NCBI GenBank assembly: GCA_009778035.1
Contig: WRKP01000018.1
Span: 1-45,767, forward strand
Direction of reading: 5' to 3'
Length of the DNA stretch: 45,767 nucleotides
From: Planctomycetaceae bacterium
Lineage (GTDB): Bacteria > Planctomycetota > Planctomycetia > Pirellulales > Thermoguttaceae
In this document: positions 17,401 through 25,736 of the stretch, in pieces
Layout: each line of letters opens with the position of its first letter
Numbering within the stretch: position 1 is the first letter of the stretch
Made by a program: the position numbers and the translations under genes
The notes under the pieces: generated by a model
What the model was told of the DNA's origin: nothing
The model's input: the letters and a program-made list of their open reading frames with translations, nothing else
Database searches by the model: none

Positions 17401-17641
17401 TGATGGCTTGTTCGGATTGAAGCAGGAAGATTTCGGCATTGGGATCGCGTTCCCAGCCGTCTTCGGGCAGGAGATCGAGGAAGGGTTCGATTTCGCCTCG
17501 GGTAAAGTTTCCGGCATTGACGAGTGAGGGGCGTTCTTGCTTGCTAATGTCCGGCAGGACGAGCGGAACGATTCCCCAGCCGTAAATGAAATAAGCGGCA
17601 ATGACAAAGAGAAAAGTGAGTACCGTCGCTTGGGAACGCAT
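14492..17641 (-). CDS. Very large OstA/LptA-like envelope protein
   Basis: A 1049-residue protein anchored by one N-terminal membrane segment (residues 5-30, ATVLTFLFVIAAYFIYGWGI), with the bulk predicted outside the cytoplasm. It is rich in short alternating beta strands of the kind seen in OstA/LptA/LptC jelly-roll modules (LTAEEVHLTL, KHEGDITLVGDEIFLDLRQN, AEKVLITGNVHLQEK, ADGKGHLIGKIGEGIEARDI). A proline/serine-rich linker of about 80 residues near 545-625 divides two beta-rich halves. LptA-type modules form the lipid-carrying bridge from inner to outer membrane; whether this protein moves lipid is inference. No lptB, F, G or D is nearby. Its ATG at 17641 follows no Shine-Dalgarno sequence. 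Confidence 0.6.
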   Translation of the reverse strand: MRSQATVLTFLFVIAAYFIYGWGIVPLVLPDISKQERPSLVNAGNFTRGEIEPFLDLLPEDGWERDPNAEIFLLQSEQAIILFSEDKIEGNGNILRLEPCTILLLPGDMQKYRHDEEETRNKIRQAVVLRTPTFAEIELDSNVDITKMSNLNFVTGRLWGKVTVQSGMQNRDTQDDFYLETENVEIKEEADIVSISTLKDVQFKFGEHSGEGTGLTLKLVPSAQSEPNSNKELESVVVRKLKSLRLAFPDSTIDVRCQDSFVFAANRSANTSERGGWTASFLQNVEMVRNNPDDTIDKLTAEEVHLTLAAIGPVGNRASQFDRLEPALFIARGKPGQGNRPPVPARLSVKHEGDITLVGDEIFLDLRQNFLQLSTRKEAGASPFVEMILADQYTIRSEERVKYTFGQDRAIGRFIADGKGHLIGKIGEGIEARDIRLDWNEMQMSPHPQVADQIVLKLDKGISARMLGFGTMTAEQLELHCVVAPQSGMGNPRNNLMLDQVSVRNNVRFETASGTCRVQQLHILFKNLAPDGTELHSSRMLPTFASRPPSPPSFAPFSTAAPSSTILQVQHLQPIPLYQPPAPPVAGQVRTAPPLRSAPRGTQQGGPQGSLDMQNLMGIRSSSATGPFDITGDMMRMRVRTQNGLSSAEKVLITGNVHLQEKTTNNASTAIEMKGDTVVIWDPTEPTTKIQIVGRAAGHEAIFKGRGIEMRAAELNIAREDNIFWSPGPGQLIAHIALIDTSKTPNDDRLIVNWNKKMRCNGLILQFEGEPDANNNRVNVEYQTQGTTQKLWCNEMQISLNRQVMFFDDTSDIAPEPVDILCVGNVHITNLQRDRQGKQQSLALASVSRLRYIVERQYFFADGPGELSLILLGSARGFGPDRFAVTPNRTGNEEKLNHLAVWFPDKMQGTHAEAKTEIDISGRKVEVAYCLADSWNDRISRVNLSAVRQRGYTLECEHLKVVEVSDPANPSQSFFDLTASHTAIIEGRELFGKAQTIRYSQEAGVIDLVGGVTLHMMQGGQTIQQSGDRYVYDIETGSIRFQSQGLLLQ

Positions 17642-17733
17642 TGATTAAAGCCGGGAGGAGGCCTGCGTCATGGTACAAATTCCCGACCGGACCGGCAAGA
17701 GCAGAATGGAGTCGTGCGACGACGCTCAAAACC

Positions 17734-17810
17734 GTCATTCCGGCGAAAGCCGGAACCCAGACATTGCGTGCGAAGTCGGTTCCCTGGGTCCCGGCTTGCG
17801 CCGGGATGAC
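17734..17810 (+). repeat. Repeat family A, copy A2
   Basis: A 77-bp palindrome between the HtrA gene and the OstA-like gene, with arms GTCATTCCGGCGAAAGCCGG and CCGGCTTGCGCCGGGATGAC. A short T-run (ATTTTTGGGG) follows on the right. The rest of the 220-bp spacer shows no gene. Confidence 0.8.
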
Positions 17811-17864
17811 GATTTTTGGGGTTTCCGACCACGCCTAATGAATTTCGGTCTCCTTCTACATTCC

Positions 17865-19055
17865 TCACCAATTTGCCGGTCTCGCAGCGGTCGTTATTTC
17901 CAGCGTCAAAGTCTCTCCATCGCGTATAATTTCGATCTCTTTCGTCGTGCCGGGCCTCGTAATCGCAATCAAATGCGTAAAATGCCGAGTATCATTGATG
18001 ACCGTATCACCCCAGCGCACGACGATGTCGCCCCGTTGCAAGCCCGCATCTCTTGCAGGCGAGTTGATATCGGCAAAGCCTTCAACAAGCGTTCCCATCG
18101 GCCTTTCCAGATTGAGTTCTCTCGCTTGGGACAGCGTTATATCGCTCAACATAATGCCGATCCAACTATGCCGTACTTCGCCTTGCACCAGGATTTCTTC
18201 ATAAATACGCTCTGCCGTAAAACTTGGAATCGCAAACCCGATACCGCTGTTTCCGCCGGTTTCCAGAGCAATAATCGCGGTGCAAATTCCGATGAGTTGC
18301 CCGTTCATATCGACGAGCGGCCCGCCGCTGTTGCCGGGATTGATTGCCGCATCCGTTTGCAGAAATTCTCGGGAAATTGACCGTGTACCTCGTCTTGTTC
18401 CCCGTGATGCGATCACCGGATTCGACCGTTCTGTGGCACTGATAATTCCCGACGTGACGGTTTGTTGCAAACCATACGGACTGCCAATCGCAACGACTTG
18501 TTCGCCGACGAGCACTTGCCGACTATCGCCCCAGGCAATCGCTTCAAGGTCATCCGCCACGATTCGCAATACGGCAAGGTCCAGTGTCCGATCCCGGCCA
18601 ATCACTTCCGCTTCGGTTTCTCGGCCGTCGCTTAACTGCACCAGGATAAGATGGGCGTCTGAAATGACATGATAATTGGTCAAAATATGACCTTCTTGAG
18701 CATTGACGATGACGCCGCTCCCAACGTTCCCCGTCAGCACGGCTGGCCCGTTTCGCGTTGGATTATACCCCTCGGATCTCCTGGGCGCAATCACATGAAC
18801 ACCGACGACGCTCGGTGCGACGGCCCGGACAACCATTGCCATACGCTGTTCTGGAAAGGGATGTTCTTCGAGGAATTGCCGTGCGACTTCGGCCCGGGCC
18901 CGTTCGACGCCGATATTCCAAGAATAGGCAATTTGCTTGGCAATTTCGGGCGTAAACGTTACGGTAGTGGCGATGATAAGTGTAAAACCGGCGAGGAACA
19001 TAATTCGTGCAGAGAGCGGCACGGAGCAGTCTTGTTTTTCAGATGAATTCGACAT
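17865..19055 (-). CDS. HtrA/DegP-type serine protease with PDZ domain
   Basis: 396 residues: a short cytoplasmic N-terminus, one membrane anchor at 17-35 (ARIMFLAGFTLIIATTV), a trypsin-like domain with catalytic H129 (LTNYHVISD), D159 (RTLDLAVLRI) and S243 (NPGNSGGPLVDM), and a single C-terminal PDZ domain with the GDIVVRWGDTVI loop. It degrades or refolds damaged envelope proteins. It is closer to DegS/HhoA-like proteases (one PDZ) than to DegP (two). Two starts compete: the ATG at 19055, used here, gives a compact N-in anchor; an in-frame ATG at 19109 adds 18 residues and lies 10 nt behind a TATAAT (19120-19125, minus strand), as expected for the leaderless genes here. Confidence 0.9.
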   Translation of the reverse strand: MSNSSEKQDCSVPLSARIMFLAGFTLIIATTVTFTPEIAKQIAYSWNIGVERARAEVARQFLEEHPFPEQRMAMVVRAVAPSVVGVHVIAPRRSEGYNPTRNGPAVLTGNVGSGVIVNAQEGHILTNYHVISDAHLILVQLSDGRETEAEVIGRDRTLDLAVLRIVADDLEAIAWGDSRQVLVGEQVVAIGSPYGLQQTVTSGIISATERSNPVIASRGTRRGTRSISREFLQTDAAINPGNSGGPLVDMNGQLIGICTAIIALETGGNSGIGFAIPSFTAERIYEEILVQGEVRHSWIGIMLSDITLSQARELNLERPMGTLVEGFADINSPARDAGLQRGDIVVRWGDTVINDTRHFTHLIAITRPGTTKEIEIIRDGETLTLEITTAARPANW

Positions 19056-19198
19056 TTTGCGGATGGGATGATGTACGCTGCCGATGACGGCAAGCATGTA
19101 TTTATGCATGGAGAGTGTGATTATAGCATAAAGTTCCCGGGTTGGGCTGGGAAATCGTTGTCGCGTGCATTGCACAACACACTCCTCCCGCACTGCGG

Positions 19199-19227
19199 TT
19201 GCCGAACAGCACAAAATCGCATAAAAT
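19199..19227 (+). promoter_or_regulatory. Promoter of the transglutaminase-like lipoprotein gene
   Basis: TTGCCG (19199-19204), a 17-nt spacer and TAAAAT (19222-19227), giving a leader of about 30 nt that contains no Shine-Dalgarno sequence. Confidence 0.55.
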
Positions 19228-19265
19228 GGCAGTGCCCCACGCATTGCTGCTATCCCTTCGTTTCA

Positions 19266-21269
19266 ATGAAATGCTCCCTCCGCTCGGCCCTCGCTCTGCT
19301 CCTGTTTAGCCTGCTCTTCGCCGGTTGCTCCAATCAGCACCATCCCGATCCCTCACTCATGCTCGGGCAAGGCTCCGGCGACGGGCGACACCAACAGGAA
19401 AATTTCGACCGCTCTTTTGAGACGCTCAATAATCTCGATGACTCGCCCAGCCTCGCAAACACGCCCGGCTTTGAACGCTTGATTACCATTACCGATTGGC
19501 TCGACAGTTGGATCCGAAATCAAAGGCCCAATGAAACCTGGAAGCCCCATACCGCCTTCCAAAATGTCGAAATCGCTGCCCAAAATGCCGCCAATACCAG
19601 CAAAAATGTTGCTCAAACCCTCGCCCTCCTACGCGGCGAATCCGTGTTCGACGATGCAGGACAGCCCATCAACGCCACGGAATCCCTGCAAACCGAACGC
19701 CAGGCGATGGGTGCCGGTCTGGAAGAATTAGTCCAGCAAACGCAGGAACTCGGCTCGCTCGCCCAGTTGCCGGCAATGGGGCAGTTTTCGGAAACCATTT
19801 TGGAATTGCAACGTCGCTTCGACGCACTCGATAACATTCCCAACCTCACCGCCGCTGGTATCCGCTCCTTTGCACGAACGCTCGACTTTGAAGCCAATGT
19901 CCTCGATGCCGGCGCGACCGTTTTCGAGGCGTATGCCCGACAACTGCAAACGGACGGCCTGTTTATCACGATTTCGGATGTCGAATATCTCAAGCAATCG
20001 ACTTGGATGCGGGACATTTCCCGATGGGCGGGCGGCGACCGCCGGGTGCTGCTCGAACAGGCCGTCCAACTCTGCGATTGGGTCGTTTGCAATGTCGAAA
20101 TGCGGAGCAGTTGGACGCCGATCAACCAACAGCAAGCAATCGCCGTTTTACAGCAATATCCTTGGCAAACGGTATTGCTCGGCTACGGAACGGCATCAGA
20201 CCGGATGACCGTTTTTATGGAACTCTTGCGTCAGCAACGGATTGATTCCGCGTTGCTTGCCGTCCCTGACCCGCGAGACCCTGACACTTCGCTCAACTGG
20301 GCCGTCGGCGTGTTGCTGGACGGTGAGGTGTATGTATTCCTGCTGAATTACGGTTTTCCGATTCCCGGCCCTGACGGCGTGCAAGTCGGCGAAGACGGAG
20401 CATTGCAGTTTCCGAGCGTTGCGACATTGACGCAACTCATTGAGGATGAATCGCTGCTCCGCCGCCTGGATATTTCGGTAGCCCGACCGGAGGGAGAGGG
20501 CGAAAACGCCGAACAGCCGTTCCCCGTAACCTCCGAAATGCTCCGCCAGACGACGGCACATCTTTTTCTGATGCCGGAAAGCGTGTCGATGCGGATGAAG
20601 GTGTTGGAAGGCGAATTGAGTGCGGAGCAAAGTATGGTGCTTTATACGGATCCCGATGAACTTCGGCGTCGCTTTCTTGCGGCACCGGGAATTACCGGCG
20701 TCGAGTTTTGGAAATATCCTTTTCGTACGGCTTTTGAGCAGCGGTTTGATCCCGGCCCGACGAATGAGGCGTTGAGTATTTTTTTGGTGGACCGTCCCCG
20801 GTTGGATTTGGATGGTTCGGCAGGGCGTCGGCCCTCTTCAGTCCGGCATTTTCCGCTTTGGTCGGGCCGGATTCGGTATTTTAGGGGAGAGATCACCGGC
20901 CAGGAAAATGCGTTGACAAAGTACCAAAACACACGGGTTTCGGATCGGGAAATGGTCGAGTACCGAACGAGTCCGGTATTCCGCAGCAATCCGATATTGG
21001 GCATCCAACTGCAATGGCTTTCGATTCAGGCGACGCATTGGCTGGGTTCGGCATTATTTGAGATAGATTCGATTTCGGCGTCGAAGGACGCGTTATCGGG
21101 CATACGGACGAATCCGCTGAACACTTGGCGCCACAGTACGGAGTATTTATTGGGACGCATAGCAGAGCGGGAGGGGCGGTATGACGATGCTCGCCGTCAT
21201 TATGCGAACACGTCGGCATCGTTGTCTGGAATGGGCAACGCGGTGCGTGCTCAATGGCTACCGGAATAA
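19266..21269 (+). CDS. Transglutaminase-like lipoprotein, planctomycete type
   Basis: 668 residues. A lipoprotein signal (MKCSLRSALALLLFSLLFAGC) predicts cleavage before C21 and lipid anchoring. The middle (VQLCDWVVCNVEMRSSW, then WQTVLLGYGTASDRMTVFMEL, LRQQRIDSALLAV and GVLLDGEVYVFLLNYGFPIPGPDG) resembles a transglutaminase-like fold in which the catalytic Cys is usually found near a GYGTA-type segment. I cannot place a full Cys-His-Asp triad, so it may be non-catalytic. The C-terminal part contains helical TPR-like residues (AEREGRYDDARRHYANTSA). The ATG at 19266 gives the lipobox; the frame is open further upstream but without signal. Location is inferred to be the periplasmic face of a membrane. 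Confidence 0.65.
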   Translation: MKCSLRSALALLLFSLLFAGCSNQHHPDPSLMLGQGSGDGRHQQENFDRSFETLNNLDDSPSLANTPGFERLITITDWLDSWIRNQRPNETWKPHTAFQNVEIAAQNAANTSKNVAQTLALLRGESVFDDAGQPINATESLQTERQAMGAGLEELVQQTQELGSLAQLPAMGQFSETILELQRRFDALDNIPNLTAAGIRSFARTLDFEANVLDAGATVFEAYARQLQTDGLFITISDVEYLKQSTWMRDISRWAGGDRRVLLEQAVQLCDWVVCNVEMRSSWTPINQQQAIAVLQQYPWQTVLLGYGTASDRMTVFMELLRQQRIDSALLAVPDPRDPDTSLNWAVGVLLDGEVYVFLLNYGFPIPGPDGVQVGEDGALQFPSVATLTQLIEDESLLRRLDISVARPEGEGENAEQPFPVTSEMLRQTTAHLFLMPESVSMRMKVLEGELSAEQSMVLYTDPDELRRRFLAAPGITGVEFWKYPFRTAFEQRFDPGPTNEALSIFLVDRPRLDLDGSAGRRPSSVRHFPLWSGRIRYFRGEITGQENALTKYQNTRVSDREMVEYRTSPVFRSNPILGIQLQWLSIQATHWLGSALFEIDSISASKDALSGIRTNPLNTWRHSTEYLLGRIAEREGRYDDARRHYANTSASLSGMGNAVRAQWLPE

Positions 21270-21311
21270 GAGGCCGCCGGAGTAAGACTTTTGCCGGGAA
21301 AACAATGCACC

Positions 21312-21388
21312 GTCATTCCGGCGAAAGCCGGAACCCAGAGGAATCGGCATCGTACGCAACGCTGGATTCCGGCTTGCGCCGGAATGAC
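21312..21388 (+). repeat. Repeat family A, copy A3
   Basis: A 77-bp palindrome with near-perfect arms GTCATTCCGGCGAAAGCCGG and CCGGCTTGCGCCGGAATGAC. It sits between the convergent ends of the lipoprotein gene and rplB and may act as a bidirectional 3' structure. Confidence 0.8.
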
Positions 21389-21402
21389 GGTTCCAAAGAA
21401 GT

Positions 21403-22266
21403 CTAATACAACTTCAGCACTCCGTAGCGTTTGCTCTTGCGACGACGCAAAATTGATTTGTTCGACGATTTGCGGCGTTTTCGCGTCGAAGTGCCCTTGG
21501 TCGGCTTGCCCGTCGGTGTTACCGGATGACGTCCGCCCTTCGTTCGGCCTTCGCCGCCGCCGTGCGGATGGTCAATCGGATTCATTGCCGCTCCTCGAAC
21601 ATGCGGTCGCCGACCAAGCCAACGACTCCGGCCCGCCTTGCCGATGACAATGTTCATGTGTTCAACATTACCCACCACGCCAATCACCGCCCGACACGTT
21701 ACGGGAACACGGCGAATTTCACCGCTCGGCATGTTCAACTGCGCCCAGCCGTTTTCAATATCTTTCGCAACCAAAACGGCTTTGGAGCCTGCGGAACGGC
21801 ACATTGTCGCCCCTCTTTTCGGCTGAAGTTCGATGTTATGAATATCGGAACCGAGCGGAATCTCCGCCAAGGGCAGGCAATTCCCGAGATTCGGCGGAGC
21901 ACCGGACCCGCTCATCAATTTGTCGCCGGCCTTAAGGCCTTCGGGAGCAACAATATAGCGTTTTTCTCCGTCGGCATAGAACAGCAACGCAATTCGGGCC
22001 GAACGATTCGGATCGTACTGAATGGAATCCACAGTCGCGGGAATGCCGTCTTTATTTCGGCGGAAGTCAATTTTGCGTAGTTGGCGTTTGTGTCCACCGC
22101 CGCGGTGTCGGGCCGTGATCACGCCTTGGTTATTTCGTCCGCTGCCTCGGCGTTTCGGCAGAAGGAGAGATTTTTCGGGAACGGCACCTTTTGTGAGTTC
22201 TGCGAAATCGCTGACGCTCATATTCCGTCGTCCCGCGTGATTTGGTTTGTATTTTTTAACGCCCAT
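21403..22266 (-). CDS. rplB: 50S ribosomal protein L2
   Basis: 287 residues with L2 landmarks: [60 protein letters not shown], the signature [18 protein letters not shown], and a basic tail. L2 supports the peptidyl-transferase centre and subunit association. It stands alone: none of the usual neighbours (rplC, rplD, rplW, rpsS) flanks it, unlike the S10 operon of most bacteria. Upstream on its strand a GAGAGA and a TTATAA box precede the ATG. Confidence 0.97.
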   Translation of the reverse strand: MGVKKYKPNHAGRRNMSVSDFAELTKGAVPEKSLLLPKRRGSGRNNQGVITARHRGGGHKRQLRKIDFRRNKDGIPATVDSIQYDPNRSARIALLFYADGEKRYIVAPEGLKAGDKLMSGSGAPPNLGNCLPLAEIPLGSDIHNIELQPKRGATMCRSAGSKAVLVAKDIENGWAQLNMPSGEIRRVPVTCRAVIGVVGNVEHMNIVIGKAGRSRWLGRRPHVRGAAMNPIDHPHGGGEGRTKGGRHPVTPTGKPTKGTSTRKRRKSSNKSILRRRKSKRYGVLKLY

Positions 22267-22560
22267 CTTTTATAATCTCTCTATCTAATGCGACTGGCGG
22301 GCAGTGTGTTTACGTCCAACCTGCCCGGGTGTGATTCTAGAGCATTTTGCTCTTTTTGCAAGAGGGAGCCGCCCGGCGGTCGGCAACCTGCCTATTGTGA
22401 AATTTGCACCGCCCGAATGGGGCACAAGAAATTATGGCAAAATTTTGTAAAATAAATGTCGCATTTGGGAGGTGTTTTACCATAAACGTCATAGATGAGG
22501 ATTTTTTTCACTCAAATCCCATTTTGACGAGACACTCAACAATAAAAGGAGACCCTAATT
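22267..22560. other. Spacer between rplB and the proline-rich protein gene
   Basis: A divergent intergenic region of 294 bp. It contains a weak hairpin AGAGCATTTTGCTCTTTTT (22339-22357), a fragment of repeat family C (22365-22392) and a TTTTGTAAAATAAATG stretch near 22445 that could be the -10 of the right-hand gene. No gene is seen. Confidence 0.5.
22365..22392 (+). repeat. Repeat family C fragment, copy C3
   Basis: Contains GCCGCCCGGCGGTCGGCAAC, the right-hand half of the family C palindrome found complete at 27431 and 39933. Confidence 0.6.
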
Positions 22561-24090
22561 ATGAAACCATCTGCACGCAAAAAATTAGTTCGACCCGCCA
22601 GCAACGCTTTAGCGCTGGTGCTTTGTTTCGTGATGATTTCCGGCCCTGCCCTGGCCCAGCAGGGCCGACGCGGAGAATCCGCTCCCCAAAATCGGCCCGA
22701 AAATCAATCGAGCAACCGTCCCGAAAACCGTTCAAATGCTCGATCCTCTGAACGGCCTGCACAACAATCTACGCAACGGCCTGCGGCATCGCGTCCGGCA
22801 ACTCCGCCTGCGGCACGGCCTGCACCGCCAACGACACCCCCGACGACGCAGCGACGGGCAAATTCAACAACACCGGCTCCTGCTGCACAGCAGCCTGCGC
22901 AACGCCCCGCGGCATCGCGTCCGGCAACTCCGCCTGCGGCACGGCCTGCACCGCCAGCAACACCCCCGACGACGCAGCGACGGGCAAATCCAGTAACACC
23001 GGCTCCTGCTGCACAGCAGCCTGCGCAACGCCCCGCAGCATCGCGTCCAGCAACTCCGCCTGCGGCACGGCCTGCACCGCCAACGACACCCCCAACGACG
23101 CAGCGACGGGCAAATTCAACAACACCGGCTCCCGCTGCACAGCAGCCGACGCTGGCTCCGACCGTTGAACGGCCCGCACAACAGCCAACGCAACGGCCTG
23201 CACAGCGGCCAATAACGCTTCGCCCAACGACACCGCAGGCGGTTACTCCGGTGGCTCCGCTTGTGGAACCCATCGCCCCAGTTGCGCCGATTGCGCCCGC
23301 GGTGCGTCCCGGCGGACGGCCGAATCAATCGGCATACCGTCCGCCCTACCAGCCGCAACAGCCGACGCAGCCGGTCATTATCAACAATTTCGTACCGCCG
23401 CCCCCTCCGCCACGCCGCGGAATGACCGATTTTGAAAGGGCGATGACCGTAATCGGTGCGGTCGGCGTCGTTGCGGCCATTGCCAACAGGTCGCCGTATC
23501 ATTACAACAGATACCGATATTACAATTATGCACCGCGGCCTGCCATCGTGGTCGAACAGCCCGTCCCGATCATCGTTGACCGGCCGGTTATCGTCGAAAC
23601 GCCCGTCCTCGTAGACCGACCAGTTTATATTGACAGGCCTGTTTTTGTAGACAATCCCGCTGCTGCCCCCGATCCTGCCGTTCCTAACCTTGCGGCACCC
23701 AACCCCGTGGTCTTGGAGCAGCAGGGCGATGATGCAACTCCGGCTTTGACAGAGTTGCGGATGGAGTTGGAAGATTCATTTTCGCCGAAATTGGGAGCGG
23801 TAGTCCGTTTGGAGTATATGGAGTTGCCGGGCTATTGCTTTATGGCGGCTCGCTTGATGAGTGATCCGTTGGAGGGTTCGCCGCTTCATGAACTTGGTTT
23901 GCAGGCAGGCGATGTGATCACACGGGTCGGCGGTGCATCTGTTGATTCGATTGAGGTGTTGGACCAGCATGAAAGGGAGACGGAGATACGATTTATCCGT
24001 TCGGATACGGCAAGGGTTCAACTTGCCCAGGTTTACATTCCGACGGATGAGGAACTATGGGGCGGAGATGGTCCCTATCTTGCTCCGTAG
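22561..24090 (+). CDS. Exported proline/alanine-rich repeat protein with C-terminal PDZ-like domain
   Basis: 509 residues. A Sec signal peptide (NALALVLCFVMISGPALAQQ) is followed by a Gln/Arg/Ser-rich stretch and a low-complexity Pro/Ala/Thr/Gln/Arg region of about 200 residues that includes three copies of a 42-residue unit. A PVIINNFVPPPPPPRRG hinge, a short hydrophobic segment (AMTVIGAVGVVAAIAN), a Tyr/Arg patch (YHYNRYRYYNYAPRP) and repeated VDRPVxV motifs come next. The last 120 residues look like a PDZ domain: PLHELGLQAGDVITRVGGASVDS. The proline-rich part may span the peptidoglycan or envelope, presenting the PDZ domain. AAAGGAG (22545-22551) gives a strong ribosome site, unlike most neighbours. 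Confidence 0.75.
   Translation: MKPSARKKLVRPASNALALVLCFVMISGPALAQQGRRGESAPQNRPENQSSNRPENRSNARSSERPAQQSTQRPAASRPATPPAARPAPPTTPPTTQRRANSTTPAPAAQQPAQRPAASRPATPPAARPAPPATPPTTQRRANPVTPAPAAQQPAQRPAASRPATPPAARPAPPTTPPTTQRRANSTTPAPAAQQPTLAPTVERPAQQPTQRPAQRPITLRPTTPQAVTPVAPLVEPIAPVAPIAPAVRPGGRPNQSAYRPPYQPQQPTQPVIINNFVPPPPPPRRGMTDFERAMTVIGAVGVVAAIANRSPYHYNRYRYYNYAPRPAIVVEQPVPIIVDRPVIVETPVLVDRPVYIDRPVFVDNPAAAPDPAVPNLAAPNPVVLEQQGDDATPALTELRMELEDSFSPKLGAVVRLEYMELPGYCFMAARLMSDPLEGSPLHELGLQAGDVITRVGGASVDSIEVLDQHERETEIRFIRSDTARVQLAQVYIPTDEELWGGDGPYLAP
22774..23151 (+). repeat. Three in-frame tandem 126-bp repeats
   Basis: Copies at 22774-22899, 22900-23025 and 23026-23151 differ by only a few bases and each encodes a 42-residue Pro/Ala/Thr unit beginning QRPAASRPATPPAARP. 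Near-identity at synonymous positions indicates recent duplication or gene conversion, so copy number probably varies between strains. Confidence 0.9.
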
Positions 24091-24109
24091 TGTTGCGGTG
24101 TAGCGCCCG

Positions 24110-24188
24110 AGCCGGGGGCGTGAGCCCCCGGGTTGTTCGACGTATGATATTCTTTGATAGATCAACCCGGGGGCTTACGCCCCCGGCT
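24110..24188 (+). repeat. Repeat family B, copy B2
   Basis: A 79-bp double palindrome: AGCCGGGGGCGTGAGCCCCC at the left and GGGGGCTTACGCCCCCGGCT at the right, with the same central segment as B1 (TATGATATTCTTTGATAGAT). It lies between the proline-rich protein gene and sat. Confidence 0.85.
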
Positions 24189-24220
24189 CGTGTGCACACT
24201 CGCTCTTGCACGAGCGATGA

Positions 24221-24248
24221 TTGACAACGGCACAGAATAGTTTAGACT
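24221..24248 (+). promoter_or_regulatory. sat promoter
   Basis: A perfect TTGACA (24221-24226), a 16-nt spacer and TAGACT (24243-24248), the same architecture as the pseudopilin promoter. The leader is about 30 nt, C/T-rich and without a ribosome site. Confidence 0.7.
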
Positions 24249-24284
24249 CCTGCTCTATCACACGTCCATTTTACCCTCCCCACA

Positions 24285-25538
24285 ATGCCCCTGATTCCCC
24301 CCCACGGCGGTCTGAACGCTCCCGTTGACCGTACCGCTCCCACCGCCGAAATTGATGCCCTCAAAATCCACGCACAAACACTCCTCAAAGTGCCCGTCAG
24401 CGATGCGGATATCTCAACCGTCTACCGATTCGGCGACGGAGGTCTCTCGCCGCTCACCGGCCCGATGGATGAAGCAACCTTCAACCGCGTCCTCGATGAG
24501 GCAAACATCGAATCCAACGGCAAAAAATACGCATGGACCATCCCGCTATCGCTGCCCGTTACGGAATCGCTCGCCCAACAAATCAAACCGGGACAAGACG
24601 TCGCCCTCACCAATTCGACCAACGAAATCGTTGCCGTATTGTCCGTATCCAGCGTTTTCGCCTGGGATAAAATGAAATACCTCAAAAGCGTTTATCTGAC
24701 CGAACGAACCGATCATCCTGGTGCAGATATGGTGCTCAAACAAGATGCCGACAAAACCTTTTTGCTCGGCGGAGAAATCAAAGTGTTCCCGCAACCGAAA
24801 AATCCGTCGTTTGGCAAGTATGTCCTTTCGCCGGTTGAAGTTCGGCAACTGCTCGATACCAAAGGTTGGCAGCGAGTTGTTGCTTTCCAAACGCGGAATC
24901 CCCTCCACCGTGCGCACGAATACGCGTTGGTGTACGGCCTCGAAGAGTTGTTGCGTCAGGGACACAATGCCGGAGCATGCCTCAATCCGCTGGTTGGCGA
25001 AACCAAAGGGGATGATGTCAATGCCGACGTGCGGATGAAGACGTATGAGGCCCTGATTGAGAACCGTTCGCTCGGCGAAGGGGACTGCGATTCGGGTTTG
25101 TGGACTAAAATGGGCGGTTCAGTGCCGGATCGGGTGATTTTGTTGGGACTCGATATAAAGATGTTCTATGGCGGCCCCAAGGAGGCGGTAATGCACGCGA
25201 TTTATCGCCAGAATTTTGGTTTTACGGATTTGATTATTGGCCGAAAACATGCAGATGCACCGTATCATGATGGTTCGGCAATTTGGGGCGATTTCGATGC
25301 GCAGGAGATATTTAACAATCTATCGGGCGACTTGCGTATTAAGCCACTCAATGTTGGTTTTGCGGCATATTACGAGTCGGCGGGCCGGGTGGATTTAATG
25401 GACAATCACAAGGACGAAAAGCCTGTTTTCATTTCCGGCAAGGATGTTCGGCAGACGTTGCTGGAGGGCAGGGAAGTGGATCCGAGGATCATGCGGTCAA
25501 GCACGTCGAAAATCCTTGCCGAAGCGATGTCGCAGTGA
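24285..25538 (+). CDS. sat: Sulfate adenylyltransferase (ATP sulfurylase)
   Basis: 417 residues of the homodimeric Sat/MET3 type. The N-terminal PUA-like domain contains [15 protein letters not shown]; the catalytic domain has [10 protein letters not shown] at 202-211, [15 protein letters not shown], and [18 protein letters not shown]; the C-terminal [21 protein letters not shown] follows the family. It forms adenosine phosphosulfate from sulfate and ATP for assimilation or, with AprAB, for sulfate respiration. No apr, dsr, cys or APS-kinase gene is present and no kinase domain is fused, so the pathway context is unknown. Confidence 0.95.
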   Translation: MPLIPPHGGLNAPVDRTAPTAEIDALKIHAQTLLKVPVSDADISTVYRFGDGGLSPLTGPMDEATFNRVLDEANIESNGKKYAWTIPLSLPVTESLAQQIKPGQDVALTNSTNEIVAVLSVSSVFAWDKMKYLKSVYLTERTDHPGADMVLKQDADKTFLLGGEIKVFPQPKNPSFGKYVLSPVEVRQLLDTKGWQRVVAFQTRNPLHRAHEYALVYGLEELLRQGHNAGACLNPLVGETKGDDVNADVRMKTYEALIENRSLGEGDCDSGLWTKMGGSVPDRVILLGLDIKMFYGGPKEAVMHAIYRQNFGFTDLIIGRKHADAPYHDGSAIWGDFDAQEIFNNLSGDLRIKPLNVGFAAYYESAGRVDLMDNHKDEKPVFISGKDVRQTLLEGREVDPRIMRSSTSKILAEAMSQ

Positions 25539-25577
25539 TTGCGAGCGAGTATCCAAAATTGGTTTGGAAGCGTTTCC

Positions 25578-25653
25578 GTCGTTCCGGCGCAAGCCGGAAT
25601 CCAGAGGGTGGTATTACACGCAATGCCTGGGTCCCGGCTTGCGCCGGGATGAC
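25578..25653 (+). repeat. Repeat family A, copy A4
   Basis: Arms GTCGTTCCGGCGCAAGCCGG and CCGGCTTGCGCCGGGATGAC. Its right arm is continuous with a tandem array of its own terminal segment. Confidence 0.8.
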
Positions 25654-25736
25654 GATATGTACGCCGGGATGACAATATGTACGCCGGGATAGCGGTATGT
25701 ACGCCGGGATAACGGTGTGTATGCCGGGATGACGAG
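25643..25736 (+). repeat. 20-bp tandem array grown from the right arm of repeat A4
   Basis: Four full and one partial copy of a 20-bp unit (GCCGGGATGACGATATGTAC) start at 25643, 25663, 25683, 25703 and 25723, with drift at positions 9-14. There are no unique spacers, so it is not a CRISPR array. Confidence 0.85.

Noticed and set aside
22339-22357. Small hairpin with T-run as a terminator
   Set aside because: It points away from any upstream plus-strand gene; the stem is only 6 bp.
22704-23273. A Gly/Val/Ala/Arg-rich minus-strand frame
   Set aside because: Reverse complement of the Pro/Ala repeats; low-complexity shadow.
25643-25736. Regular 20-bp repeats as a possible CRISPR array
   Set aside because: Units are directly adjacent with no unique spacers and derive from the adjoining palindrome; no cas genes.
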